The notes beneath the pieces were generated by a model. That model did not search any database. It saw nothing but the letters and a program-made list of their open reading frames with translations, and had not been told where the DNA came from. From positions 1 to 42,529 of the forward strand of contig CAZKEV010000014.1 in the NCBI GenBank assembly GCA_964551875.1: a stretch of DNA of 42,529 bases, in the 5' to 3' direction. Made by a program: the position numbers and the translations under genes. Of the stretch, positions 31,261-39,579 are shown in pieces; the first letter of the stretch is position 1; every line of letters starts with the position of its first letter. This DNA comes from JACTUA01 sp964551875 (GTDB lineage Archaea; Halobacteriota; Methanomicrobia; Methanomicrobiales; JACTUA01).

Positions 31261-31777
31261 GACGGAGAGTCCGGGTGTCAGGAAAGGGCCGAAGGGAGAA
31301 GATGGGGGGTGCTGTTCTCCAGGATCAGATCACTGAAGGCGAAAACCGATCCCATCCTGATGTTCAAGGGAGGGAAGGGACCCCGTTCGGGATGTGGGCC
31401 GGCGGATGGCCCTGCCCCGTGACTGAACCTTCTTTGCTGGAGCCACCTGAAGAGATATAACCGTGATACCAACCCTTATTGGCGATTTAGAGGCATTAAA
31501 GGCCATTTCTGGTGGAGAGATATTTCGATACATTTATATATAATAATCTATATTCAACCACATATCCCCCGGTATCGAACCGCACAAGGTGGGGCGGATT
31601 CGCCGGCCCGGGTACCCAGCGGCCACCCAGATCTCCTCCGTCGTGCCTGTGTGCGTGGGACGTTCAGAGGGCACACGCATGCACACCGGTCCAAATCCGA
31701 AGATGCCCTGACTGTTCTGGCCGATAAGGGCCGGAGAGGGAATGGACTAGTCAAGGGACGGGTAAAGGAGGTGTTCT
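31261..31777 (+). promoter_or_regulatory. 517-bp intergenic region with promoter and long leader of the MopE-repeat gene
   Basis: No gene is seen here. A strong AT-rich promoter (CATTTATATATAATAATC, about 31527-31544) lies some 240 bases before the next ATG, giving an unusually long 5' leader for an archaeal gene. Toward its end the leader holds a GGCC-GATAAG-GGCC hairpin (about 31718-31733), and an AAGGAGGTG ribosome binding site lies just before the ATG. Possible roles are mRNA stability or regulation. Confidence 0.5.
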
Positions 31778-34700
31778 ATGAGATCCTATCAGAGAATTCT
31801 CATCTTTTTCGCTGTGGTGGGTATAGCGCTGTTGCTGCCATGGGCTGCCGGTGGCGAAACATCGCCGGATGTTCCGGATTCCGATTCCGATGGTGTTCCC
31901 GATACCTGGGATGTTTGCAGGATCGGCACGCTGCTCGATGAATCCATACCCACCGAACGGTTGAACACGAACCGGTTCGCCCTCGTGGATGGCGATGCCG
32001 TCTTTGACACAGAGGCTCCTAAGGGGAAGGGCCCGGGGCGGGGCTACAGCCTGGACGGGAGCACCGGTTCATCGACCTGCGGCTGTTCCTGCGAGCAGAT
32101 CCTGGAATTCGCCGACGGCGAGAAGGAAGGCCACTACAAGTTCGGGTGCAGCATCGGTATCATGGACGGGTTCGTCAGCACCAGGTGCGAGGTGGACGGG
32201 GATGGTGACGGCTTCCGGATAAGCGACGGGGACTGCGATGACAGCGATCCCCTGCGGAACCCGGGTGCCGCGGAAGCGTGCAACGGGGTCGATGATGATT
32301 GCGACGGTGCTGTCCCACCGGAAGAATCTGATGCCGATGGTGACGGGCACCGGGTCTGCCAGGGTGACTGTGACGATGCCAGTGCCGCGATCTACCCTTC
32401 GGCCCCCGAGCTCTGCGACGGTCTCGACAACGACTGCAACAGTGAGGTACCGGCAGACGAGTCCGATGCCGATACCGATGGGTACCGCCTCTGCGAGGAT
32501 GACTGCAATGACGTCAGTGCCGCTGTCTACCCCTCGGCCCCCGAACTCTGCGACGGTCTGGATAACGACTGCGACGGCGAGGTCTCCGGGGACGAGGTTG
32601 ACCAGGATGGTGATACCTTCTCGGCCTGCGACGGGGACTGTGATGATAACGATGCTGCAACGCATCCCGGCGCCATGGAGGTGTGTAACGGCATCGACGA
32701 CAACTGCGATGGCACCCTGCCGGAGGACGAGGCCGACGCTGACAACGACGGCTACAGCTCCTGCAAGGGTGACTGCGATGATGTCAATCCCGCGATCAAC
32801 CCCGGTGCAGAAGAAGCCTGCAACGGCATCGACGACAACTGCGACGGTACCCTTCCCGAGGACGAGGCCGACGCGGATAACGACGGCTACAGCTCCTGCA
32901 AGGGTGACTGCAACGATAAGGATGCAACGACTCACCCCGGTGCAGAAGAAGCCTGCAATGGTGTTGACGACAACTGCGATGGCACCCTTCCGGAGGATGA
33001 GGCTGACAAGGACGGCGACGGGTTCAGCCCCTGCGAGGGTGACTACGATGACGCCGATCCCGCGATACACCCCGGGGCGATGGAAGTCTGCGACGGCAGG
33101 GACAATGACTGCGATCTCCTTATCGACGAGGATTTTGACACGGACCACGACGGGTACACAGAGTGTGATGGGGATTGTGATGACACCGATTCCAACATCA
33201 ACCCCGGCGCTTCCGAGATCTGCGACCAGAAGGACAACGACTGCGACGGATCCGTGGACGAGGGATTTGACGGAGACGGGGATGGCTACCCGGGCTTTTA
33301 CAGCGGGTGCGGGAACGACTGCGATGACCGCGACCCCCTGACCCATCCCGGGGCAGCGGAGGTCTGCGACGGGAAGGACAACGACTGCGATGGCCAGGCG
33401 GACGAGGGGGTGGAGCTCACCTTCTTCCAGGACGAGGATGGGGACGGCATCGGGTGCACGGTACCCGTCCTCGCGTGTTCCCTTCAGGTCGGGTCGTCCG
33501 GGAGGAGCGATGACTGCGATGATGCGGACCCCATGAGATCCCCTGGCACCACCGAGGTATGCGACGGAAAGGACAACGACTGCGATGGCTCCGTGGATGA
33601 AGACCTCGCCCTCCTGGCTTTCTACCGGGATGCTGACGGGGATGGCTTCGGCAGCACGGAGAACACCGGGGCATGTTCCATCCCTGCCGGATCCGTGGAT
33701 GTTCCGGGCGACTGCAATGACAACAACGAAGGGATCCATCCCGGAGCCGAAGAGGTATGCGACGGGACAGATAACAACTGCGACGGCGGGACCGATGAGT
33801 TTGTCCAATCCTTCTTCTACGTCGATGGGGACGGGGACGGCTATGGGGGAGCAGAATCCGTCCTTGCCTGTTCAGCCCCCGCCGGATACGTGGAGATCTC
33901 GGGCGACTGCGATGATGCCAGTACCACCGGTCCCGCGGTCAATCCCGGTGCAGGGGAGATCTGCGATGGTCTCGACAACGACTGTGACGCTCTGATCGAT
34001 GAAGACCTTGCCCTGCAGACCCTCTATCGGGATGTAGACGGCGACGGTTTCGGCAGCAGCACCCTGGGCCTCGAGACCTGTTCTGTATCTCTCCCGGGCT
34101 TTGTCGCAGATTCCACCGACCGCGACGATGCCGACCGGTTCAGCAACCCGGCCGCCACGGAATACTGCGACGGAAAGGACAACGACTGCGATGGTCAGAT
34201 CGACGAGGGTGTCACGCTGACCTTCTACCCGGACACGGATAATGACGGCTTCGGGGATACAACGAGCATCCAGGCCTGCGCTGCCCCTGCCGGATACGTG
34301 AGTACCTCGCGTGATTGTGATGATACGGATGCGGGGCGCAATCCCTCAAGGGCAGAGATCTGCGACGGTATCGATAATGACTGCGACGGCGTGGCGGACG
34401 AGGGCCTCGGGGATGCCGATGGAGACGGGTACTCCGAGTGCACCGGTGACTGCAACGACGCGAACGCCGCCATCCACCCAGGGGCTCCCGACACCGCCTG
34501 CGACAGCATCGACCAGAACTGCAACGGGCATGACGACTGCCCGGTCCGGTTCAAGGACATGGGAGACGGCACGATCCTGGATGTCACCACGGGACTCTTC
34601 TGGCTGAAAGATGCCAACTGCATCGGACCGCAGGGCTATAACTATATCTGGGATGAGTACCCCAACACCCCCACCCTGGTCACCCAGGTGAACCAGCTTG

Positions 34701-37501
34701 CCCACGGCAAATGCGGCCTCTCTGACCATTCCCAGCCTGGCACCTGGCGGTTCCCCACTATGGCGGAAATGAGGGGCCTCTTTGAGAAGGAACACTGCAA
34801 GGACGCGGTGCGGGGCTACCCGGATAACAACGCCGAGGGAGATGCCAGGTACAGCTGGGTGTGTGATGGTGACTGCCTCGGGTGCCTGGGGAACAGAACG
34901 GGCACATCCCGCTACATACCCGGAAATCCCTTCACTGACGTGGTCGAGGCATATCACTACGACTGGGCGACGTACTTCTCGGGTGAGCTCACCGGTCCAT
35001 GCGAATGGGGCAGTTCGTGCGTCAGGACCATCGACCTCGATTGGTACGACTGGAGCCAGAACCGGCCCAACGAGTGGTACATCACATGGCATGTGTACCT
35101 CGAAGATACCGAGTCAACAACGTTCCTTGGATACGCATGGCCGGTCAGGGACACGCTCGTGGACAGCGACGGGGACAAGGTCTACCGGGGCCCGGACTGC
35201 AACGACTCCGACGCCACCATCCACCCCGGTGCCACGGATGACTGCAACGGCATCGACAACGACTGCGATGGCAGTATAGACGAGGCCTGCGACTCCGACG
35301 GGGATGGGATAACGAGGGAGGGAGGCGACTGCAACGACAACGATGCCGGCATCCATCCCGGAGCAGCGGAGACCTGCGACGGCAGGGACAACGACTGCGA
35401 CAGCACGAAGGATGAAGGCGTCAAGCTGACCTTTTACCGGGACGCAGATAGCGATGGCTACGGGAGCACCGGGTCGGTTCAGGCCTGCACCGTGCCGGCC
35501 GGTTACGTCGCGAACTCCGGGGACTGCAACGACGGAGACACCGGCGTGAACCCCGGCGCCCCGGACCCCTGCGATGGCGTGGACAACAACTGCGACGGCG
35601 TGGGGGAGAAGATGGAGGTCTTTTACAGGGACCAGGACGGCGACGGGTACGGTGACTCCCGGAAGAGAACATGGGCCTGCTCGCTTCCTCAGGGCTACAC
35701 GACCCGGCTGTGGGACTGCGATGATACCGACCCGGCCATCAACCCGGAAGGCACAGAGGTCTGCGACATCAGGGACAACAACTGCAACGGCCAGATGGAT
35801 GAAGGGTTCGGGCAGACCTACTACTATGACGACGACGGGGACGGTGTCGGCGGATCGACGGGATTCTGGAGGTGTTCTGCCGGGCCGGGGATGGTGCCCT
35901 CGACCGGGGACTGCAATGACGACGACCGGACGGTGTACCCGGGAGCCACCGAGTACTGTGACGGCATCGATACCGACTGCGACAGTATCATCGATGAAAG
36001 CGAGGGCCTGGAATGCCGGTTCCTCGACCAGGAAGACGGCACGATCCTTGACACGGAGACCGGCCTGTACTGGCTGAAGAACGCCGGCTGCCTCGGCGGC
36101 GGGGCGGTGACCTATGGCAGCGCCCGGGGGACTGTAGATCTCCTCAGGAACGGGGGCTGCGGCCTCTCGGACGGGTCCTGGGTCGGAACATGGCGTGTCC
36201 CGACCATCGAGGAGATGAAGGGCCTCTGCGAATGCGGGGGCGCCTCCTGCTCTCTCAGCAATGCCGGCGGGAACCGCGCCTGGCATGAGGGAGACGCCTT
36301 TTCCGGCGTGATGCTGGGCGGCGTCAATGTCTACTGGACGAGTACCCCCGCAGACGGAGGCAGGCAGCGTCTGTTCAGGATACTGGACTGGGGGACGTGC
36401 CTTGACGTAACCTGGCTGACCGGTGATCCTGACTTCCCTGTCTACTACTCCTACTACGCCTGGCCGGTCCGGGAAGCCTTCGTGGACAACGACGGTGACG
36501 GATACCAGGACCTTGAAGGTCCCCGGGTGGGGCAGGACTGCGACGATACCAACCCCTCAATCCACCCCGGGGCCGGCGAGACCTGCGACGGTATCGACAA
36601 TGACTGCGATGGCCTTGTCGACGAGACCTGCGACTATGACAGCGACGGGTTCACGCCCGAAGAGGGGGACTGTAAAGACCACGATGCGGCCATCAACCCC
36701 TCCAAGACTGAGGTGATGAACGGCATCGATGACAACTGCGACGGGAAGGTCGACGAGCGCTTCAGCATCATGGGTGACGGCACCGTCCTTGACAACGTGC
36801 ACGGCATCCGGTGGCTGGAGGACGTGGCCGCCATCCCGCCAAGCACCTGGGAAGAGGCGAAGACTATCGTCGCCGGCCTCGGGGACGGCCAGTTTGGCCT
36901 CACCGACAAATCGGCACCAGGCGACTGGCAGCTCCCCACGAGGGCCGAGTTCGACACCCTGGTGAACCGGGCGTATGCCTATGACGATGACGGGGACTGC
37001 CCCTGTGAGATCGAGGGCCTCCCGGATTACTGGGGGAAGTGCTGGGTGGATGACCCCCATGGCCCGGCGCTCTCGAACAGCCTGGGGAATGCCGCGTGGA
37101 AGGAGGGCGACGCCTTCTCCCACGTCGATGACACAAATCCGGAGTGCTGCGGCGACTGCCAGGAGATCTGCGAGCTCGCCTACATACCCCCCGCCATGTC
37201 GATCCCGTCGAATGCCTGCGCAGGCCAGCCGTACCAGTGCAACCGCAACCTCTTCTGGACCCGGGAGACGAAGGATCCTGTCCAGGACATTGAATGGAGC
37301 GAGATGAAATCCGTCTACGTGTGCCATGCCTGCACCTCGGTGTGGGGCGACGTCATCATGGAATACATCGACAGCCCCTGGGATGATCCGGACGACAACT
37401 GCTGCGTCGCCTACGAGATCAACCGGGGAGGGCTCGAGGACTACCACCAGGGATACCACTGCGGCCAGAAACTGAAGGTATGGCCGATGAGGCCTGACTG
37501 A
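31778..37501 (+). CDS. Giant exported protein with 22 MopE-type metal-binding repeats and three DUF1566-type modules
   Basis: This 1907-residue protein starts with a signal peptide (RILIFFAVVGIALLLPWAAGG). Repeats of about 45 residues follow. Each carries GDCDD...PGA.E.CDG.DNDCDG, the MopE-type motif (PF11617-like), and many also have a DxDGDG calcium-like loop. I count 15 repeats (residues about 150-920), then a DUF1566/Lcl-type module (GDGTILDVTTGLFWLKDANC), 5 repeats, a second module (EDGTILDTETGLYWLK), 2 repeats and a third module (GDGTVLDNVHGIRWLED). It is very rich in Asp and Cys. There is no evident C-terminal anchor. A surface adhesin or metal-binding matrix protein is the best guess. 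Two repeats have lost a key cysteine (GDYDD and STDRDD). Confidence 0.9.
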   Translation: MRSYQRILIFFAVVGIALLLPWAAGGETSPDVPDSDSDGVPDTWDVCRIGTLLDESIPTERLNTNRFALVDGDAVFDTEAPKGKGPGRGYSLDGSTGSSTCGCSCEQILEFADGEKEGHYKFGCSIGIMDGFVSTRCEVDGDGDGFRISDGDCDDSDPLRNPGAAEACNGVDDDCDGAVPPEESDADGDGHRVCQGDCDDASAAIYPSAPELCDGLDNDCNSEVPADESDADTDGYRLCEDDCNDVSAAVYPSAPELCDGLDNDCDGEVSGDEVDQDGDTFSACDGDCDDNDAATHPGAMEVCNGIDDNCDGTLPEDEADADNDGYSSCKGDCDDVNPAINPGAEEACNGIDDNCDGTLPEDEADADNDGYSSCKGDCNDKDATTHPGAEEACNGVDDNCDGTLPEDEADKDGDGFSPCEGDYDDADPAIHPGAMEVCDGRDNDCDLLIDEDFDTDHDGYTECDGDCDDTDSNINPGASEICDQKDNDCDGSVDEGFDGDGDGYPGFYSGCGNDCDDRDPLTHPGAAEVCDGKDNDCDGQADEGVELTFFQDEDGDGIGCTVPVLACSLQVGSSGRSDDCDDADPMRSPGTTEVCDGKDNDCDGSVDEDLALLAFYRDADGDGFGSTENTGACSIPAGSVDVPGDCNDNNEGIHPGAEEVCDGTDNNCDGGTDEFVQSFFYVDGDGDGYGGAESVLACSAPAGYVEISGDCDDASTTGPAVNPGAGEICDGLDNDCDALIDEDLALQTLYRDVDGDGFGSSTLGLETCSVSLPGFVADSTDRDDADRFSNPAATEYCDGKDNDCDGQIDEGVTLTFYPDTDNDGFGDTTSIQACAAPAGYVSTSRDCDDTDAGRNPSRAEICDGIDNDCDGVADEGLGDADGDGYSECTGDCNDANAAIHPGAPDTACDSIDQNCNGHDDCPVRFKDMGDGTILDVTTGLFWLKDANCIGPQGYNYIWDEYPNTPTLVTQVNQLAHGKCGLSDHSQPGTWRFPTMAEMRGLFEKEHCKDAVRGYPDNNAEGDARYSWVCDGDCLGCLGNRTGTSRYIPGNPFTDVVEAYHYDWATYFSGELTGPCEWGSSCVRTIDLDWYDWSQNRPNEWYITWHVYLEDTESTTFLGYAWPVRDTLVDSDGDKVYRGPDCNDSDATIHPGATDDCNGIDNDCDGSIDEACDSDGDGITREGGDCNDNDAGIHPGAAETCDGRDNDCDSTKDEGVKLTFYRDADSDGYGSTGSVQACTVPAGYVANSGDCNDGDTGVNPGAPDPCDGVDNNCDGVGEKMEVFYRDQDGDGYGDSRKRTWACSLPQGYTTRLWDCDDTDPAINPEGTEVCDIRDNNCNGQMDEGFGQTYYYDDDGDGVGGSTGFWRCSAGPGMVPSTGDCNDDDRTVYPGATEYCDGIDTDCDSIIDESEGLECRFLDQEDGTILDTETGLYWLKNAGCLGGGAVTYGSARGTVDLLRNGGCGLSDGSWVGTWRVPTIEEMKGLCECGGASCSLSNAGGNRAWHEGDAFSGVMLGGVNVYWTSTPADGGRQRLFRILDWGTCLDVTWLTGDPDFPVYYSYYAWPVREAFVDNDGDGYQDLEGPRVGQDCDDTNPSIHPGAGETCDGIDNDCDGLVDETCDYDSDGFTPEEGDCKDHDAAINPSKTEVMNGIDDNCDGKVDERFSIMGDGTVLDNVHGIRWLEDVAAIPPSTWEEAKTIVAGLGDGQFGLTDKSAPGDWQLPTRAEFDTLVNRAYAYDDDGDCPCEIEGLPDYWGKCWVDDPHGPALSNSLGNAAWKEGDAFSHVDDTNPECCGDCQEICELAYIPPAMSIPSNACAGQPYQCNRNLFWTRETKDPVQDIEWSEMKSVYVCHACTSVWGDVIMEYIDSPWDDPDDNCCVAYEINRGGLEDYHQGYHCGQKLKVWPMRPD
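32684..33088 (+). repeat. Recent 135-bp tandem duplications inside the MopE-repeat gene
   Basis: Three units with a period of exactly 135 bases (45 residues) begin at 32684, 32819 and 32954, with the next repeat at 33089. The first two units are almost the same at the DNA level (e.g. the EDEADADNDGYSSCKGDC part), which suggests very recent duplication. The wider repeat series is more diverged. Confidence 0.85.
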
Positions 37502-37630
37502 ACTCGTCGATCCGGCGGGGAGGGGTCCCCGGAGGAGGTGCACCACCTGCCCTCCTCCAGGCCCTTTTCCTCACCCTCCGGACAGGCATCGTGAAGAATT
37601 CGTCCTCAAGGGACGGTTGAAAAACGAAAC

Positions 37631-37644
37631 GGGGAATCTTCCCC
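37631..37644. terminator. Hairpin after tRNA-Thr (GGGGAA-TC-TTCCCC)
   Basis: A perfect 6-base inverted repeat lies just past the 3' end of the minus-strand tRNA gene, followed in that direction by a T-rich stretch (complement of GAAAAACGAAAC, about 37619-37630). It is likely to end the tRNA transcript. Confidence 0.45.
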
Positions 37645-37650
37645 GCAAAG

Positions 37651-37724
37651 AGCCGCTGGAGGGATTCGAACCCTCGACCTGCGGTTTACGAAACCGCCGC
37701 TCTAACCGGCTGAGCCACAGCGGC
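37651..37724 (-). tRNA. tRNA-Thr (anticodon CGT)
   Basis: A 74-base cloverleaf: acceptor GCCGCTG pairs with CAGCGGC, D-arm GCTC/GAGC, anticodon stem GCGGT/ACCGC with loop TTCGTAA giving CGT (reads ACG, threonine), T-arm GAGGG/CCCTC with TTCGAAT. The discriminator is T. CCA is not encoded. A TATA-like element (CCTTAATACC, about 37753-37762) is at the right distance upstream. Confidence 0.95.
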
Positions 37725-37846
37725 ACCACGGTAGATCAGGTGGGCGGGAAAGGGTATTAAGGTTGATCCATTCACGCCTTATTCTCTGACCTGCCGGCAC
37801 ATTTTTTCCAAACCTTCATATCCTTTCGGTTCCCTACTCCTCACCC

Positions 37847-38041
37847 ATGCAACGCCTTACCGCAAGCGAGCGCCTGCCAGGCGGAATAACCGTGTACTGG
37901 AAGGCAGGGGCCGAGGAGATGGTGACCTCCTTCTCCTTCATGGAGCTGATCGACCGTCGCGTGAACTCCCTTGATCTCCTTGAGCACCCGACGAAGTACG
38001 TCTTTGACGAGGATTCGGGAGCCCTCATCCTGAAACCCTGA
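37847..38041 (+). CDS. 64-residue paralogue family member A1
   Basis: First of five related small genes in tandem. The family pattern is R.ER..G....W....E...(S/Y)FSF.(E/Q/R)L(I/V)D..VN(S/A)LD(L/I)L, then ...DE..G; this copy begins MQRLTASERLPGG (subtype A). The protein is small and acidic, with no membrane segment or cysteine. The function is unknown and no family is recognised. A TATA-like TTCATATCC lies about 27 bases before the ATG, so it is leaderless. Confidence 0.75.
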   Translation: MQRLTASERLPGGITVYWKAGAEEMVTSFSFMELIDRRVNSLDLLEHPTKYVFDEDSGALILKP

Positions 38042-38143
38042 CCCCTTTTTCCGGACTCCCCGGATCTCCCCTGAGCGAGCCTCGCTTCCACCCCGGAATC
38101 ATTCCGTTATCTCCAAATAGCTGGATGACACCTCCCCGGGTAT

Positions 38144-38338
38144 ATGCACAAGATCGTGAGGACCGAGCGGTGCGGGGATGGGATCAACGTGATATGGGAG
38201 AAGAACGGGAAGGAGGTGTTCCTCTACTTCTCCTTCACCCGGCTCGTGGATATCCAGGTGAACGCTCTGGATCTCCTGGAGAACCCGAAGAACTATCGTT
38301 TCGATGAAAAGACAAAGGAGCTGTCCTCCATAGTGTAG
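38144..38338 (+). CDS. 64-residue paralogue family member B1
   Basis: Subtype B of the family (starts MHKIVRTERCGDG). It shares the SFT.LVD.QVNALDLLENP core with the other members. Its promoter (CTCCAAATAGCTGGATGAC, about 38111-38129) is nearly identical to that of member B2, with the ATG at the same distance of 35 bases from the start of the shared block. No function recognised. Confidence 0.75.
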   Translation: MHKIVRTERCGDGINVIWEKNGKEVFLYFSFTRLVDIQVNALDLLENPKNYRFDEKTKELSSIV

Positions 38339-38361
38339 AGTATCTGCCCTACCCATCACCC

Positions 38362-38547
38362 ATGCAGCGACTTACCGCAAGCGAACGGCTCCCTGGAGGA
38401 ACCACGGTGTAATGGGGGGAGGAACAGGAGACCTCCTTCTCACTTATAGAACCCGTCGACCGCCGGATCAACTCCCTCGACCTCCTGGAGCACCCGGCCA
38501 AGTCTGTCTTTGACACGGACTCGGGGCACCTGATCCTGAAACCCTGA
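38362..38547 (+). pseudogene. Broken copy of paralogue A (A2)
   Basis: Starting MQRLTASERLPGG as A1 does, it meets a TAA where A1 has the Tyr codon (after GTTV), then stays in frame with A1-like sequence (INSLDLLEHPAK, then SGHLILKP) to the matching stop. There is also a 9-base in-frame loss relative to A1. The copy is recent, as most codons still match. Confidence 0.85.
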
Positions 38548-38646
38548 AACCTTTTCTCCTGTTCTCCGGGATCCCGCTGGCATCATATTCTCTATTCTGA
38601 ACGATACCGTCATCTCCAAATACCTGGATGACAATTCCACGGGTGT

Positions 38647-38841
38647 ATGCAGAAGATCGTAAGAACCGAGCGGTGCGGTGACGGGGTGAACGTATTCTGG
38701 AAGAAGGCCGGGAAGGAGGTAACCACCTACTTCTCCTTCACCCAGCTCATCGACATGCAGGTGAATGCCCTGGATCTTCTCGATCACCCCGCGAGCTGGG
38801 GCATGGACGAGAAGACGGGGAAGATTAAAATTATCGTTTAG
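38647..38841 (+). CDS. 64-residue paralogue family member B2
   Basis: Subtype B (MQKIVRTERCGDGVNV), with FTQLIDMQVNALDLLDHP and DEKTGKIKIIV. It is closest to B1 and B3. The promoter block at 38607-38633 matches that of B1 with two mismatches over 27 bases. The A2-B2 spacing mirrors A1-B1, pointing to duplication of a two-gene unit. Confidence 0.75.
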   Translation: MQKIVRTERCGDGVNVFWKKAGKEVTTYFSFTQLIDMQVNALDLLDHPASWGMDEKTGKIKIIV

Positions 38842-38967
38842 AGGGGCCCCTCCGGCCCCTCCGGATTCGGGAAACCTGCTCCTGGAACCCTGGATCCGCT
38901 TTTCATACCTTGCTGTTCCTGCCGCACATCGTTAATTCCATATACCCCCTGCTACCCTTCAACGGGT

Positions 38968-39189
38968 ATGCAGAAGATACAGAGGACCGAGCGGTTTGGG
39001 GACGGGGTCAGCGTGGTCTGGGAGAAGGAAGGAATGGAGATGACGTCGTACTTTTCCTTCACCGAGCTCATTGACATGCAGGTGAATGCCCTCGATATCC
39101 TCAACACCCCGGGGAACTACGGCATCGACGAGAAAACCGGGAAGATCCGCTTCGTGGCCTACTGTCAGCCGTCCAGGCATCAGGAGTAG
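38968..39189 (+). CDS. 73-residue paralogue family member B3
   Basis: Subtype B (MQKIQRTERFGDGVSV) with a longer tail (YCQPSRHQE) than its relatives. TATA is CCATATACC, about 29 bases before the ATG. Its stop lies 10 bases inside the convergent DUF3467 gene. Confidence 0.75.
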   Translation: MQKIQRTERFGDGVSVVWEKEGMEMTSYFSFTELIDMQVNALDILNTPGNYGIDEKTGKIRFVAYCQPSRHQE

Positions 39190-39473
39190 CCCCGCATGGT
39201 CACGTTCTCGACCGGCTGCTTCTCCTTCGGGGTCTCGATCTTCCCGAACTTCCCCTCGTAATCCTGTATGCTATTCCCCAGGACCTCGAGGAAGTTCTTG
39301 GCATGCCGGGGGCTGATGGAGACGATGGACTTTGCCCTGGCCTGGTTCGTCCCCGGTATCTCGTGGAGGAAGATGAAGGTGAACTCGTCCTCCTTGTAGG
39401 CGATCTGGATGCGGTTGCTGTACACAGGGTCCAGGTCCTGGGGGATGTGGACCGAAATTTCCCTCGGGTTCAT
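39180..39473 (-). CDS. DUF3467 domain protein
   Basis: This 97-residue protein has the DUF3467 pattern: IPQDLDPVYSNRIQIAYKEDEFTFIFLH, then RAKSIVSISPRHAKNFLEVLGNSIQDYEGKFG. The function of the family is unknown. The start is ATG 39473 with a GGGAGGAGT site. The longer open frame upstream (to 39689) overlaps the Cas4-like gene and is noise. It ends with a 10-base convergent overlap with B3. Confidence 0.9.
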   Translation of the reverse strand: MNPREISVHIPQDLDPVYSNRIQIAYKEDEFTFIFLHEIPGTNQARAKSIVSISPRHAKNFLEVLGNSIQDYEGKFGKIETPKEKQPVENVTMRGYS

Positions 39474-39579
39474 AGAGAAAAATTTTACTCCTCCCGCAAT
39501 AAGGCTAATGTTTGGAGGCGGGATGGCGGGGCGGACCGCGGGCCCGGGGAACCGGAGCAACAGGGGAGGTGGTTGATAG

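Noticed and set aside
32069..33808. Long minus-strand open frame of 579 codons opposite the MopE-repeat gene
   Set aside because: It mirrors the biased Asp/Cys codons of the repeats (giving many Val and Ala residues) and has no family features; shadow of the real gene.
37847..39189. Toxin-antitoxin array
   Set aside because: The small genes are all related to each other, each has its own promoter, and no toxin-like or DNA-binding domain can be recognised.
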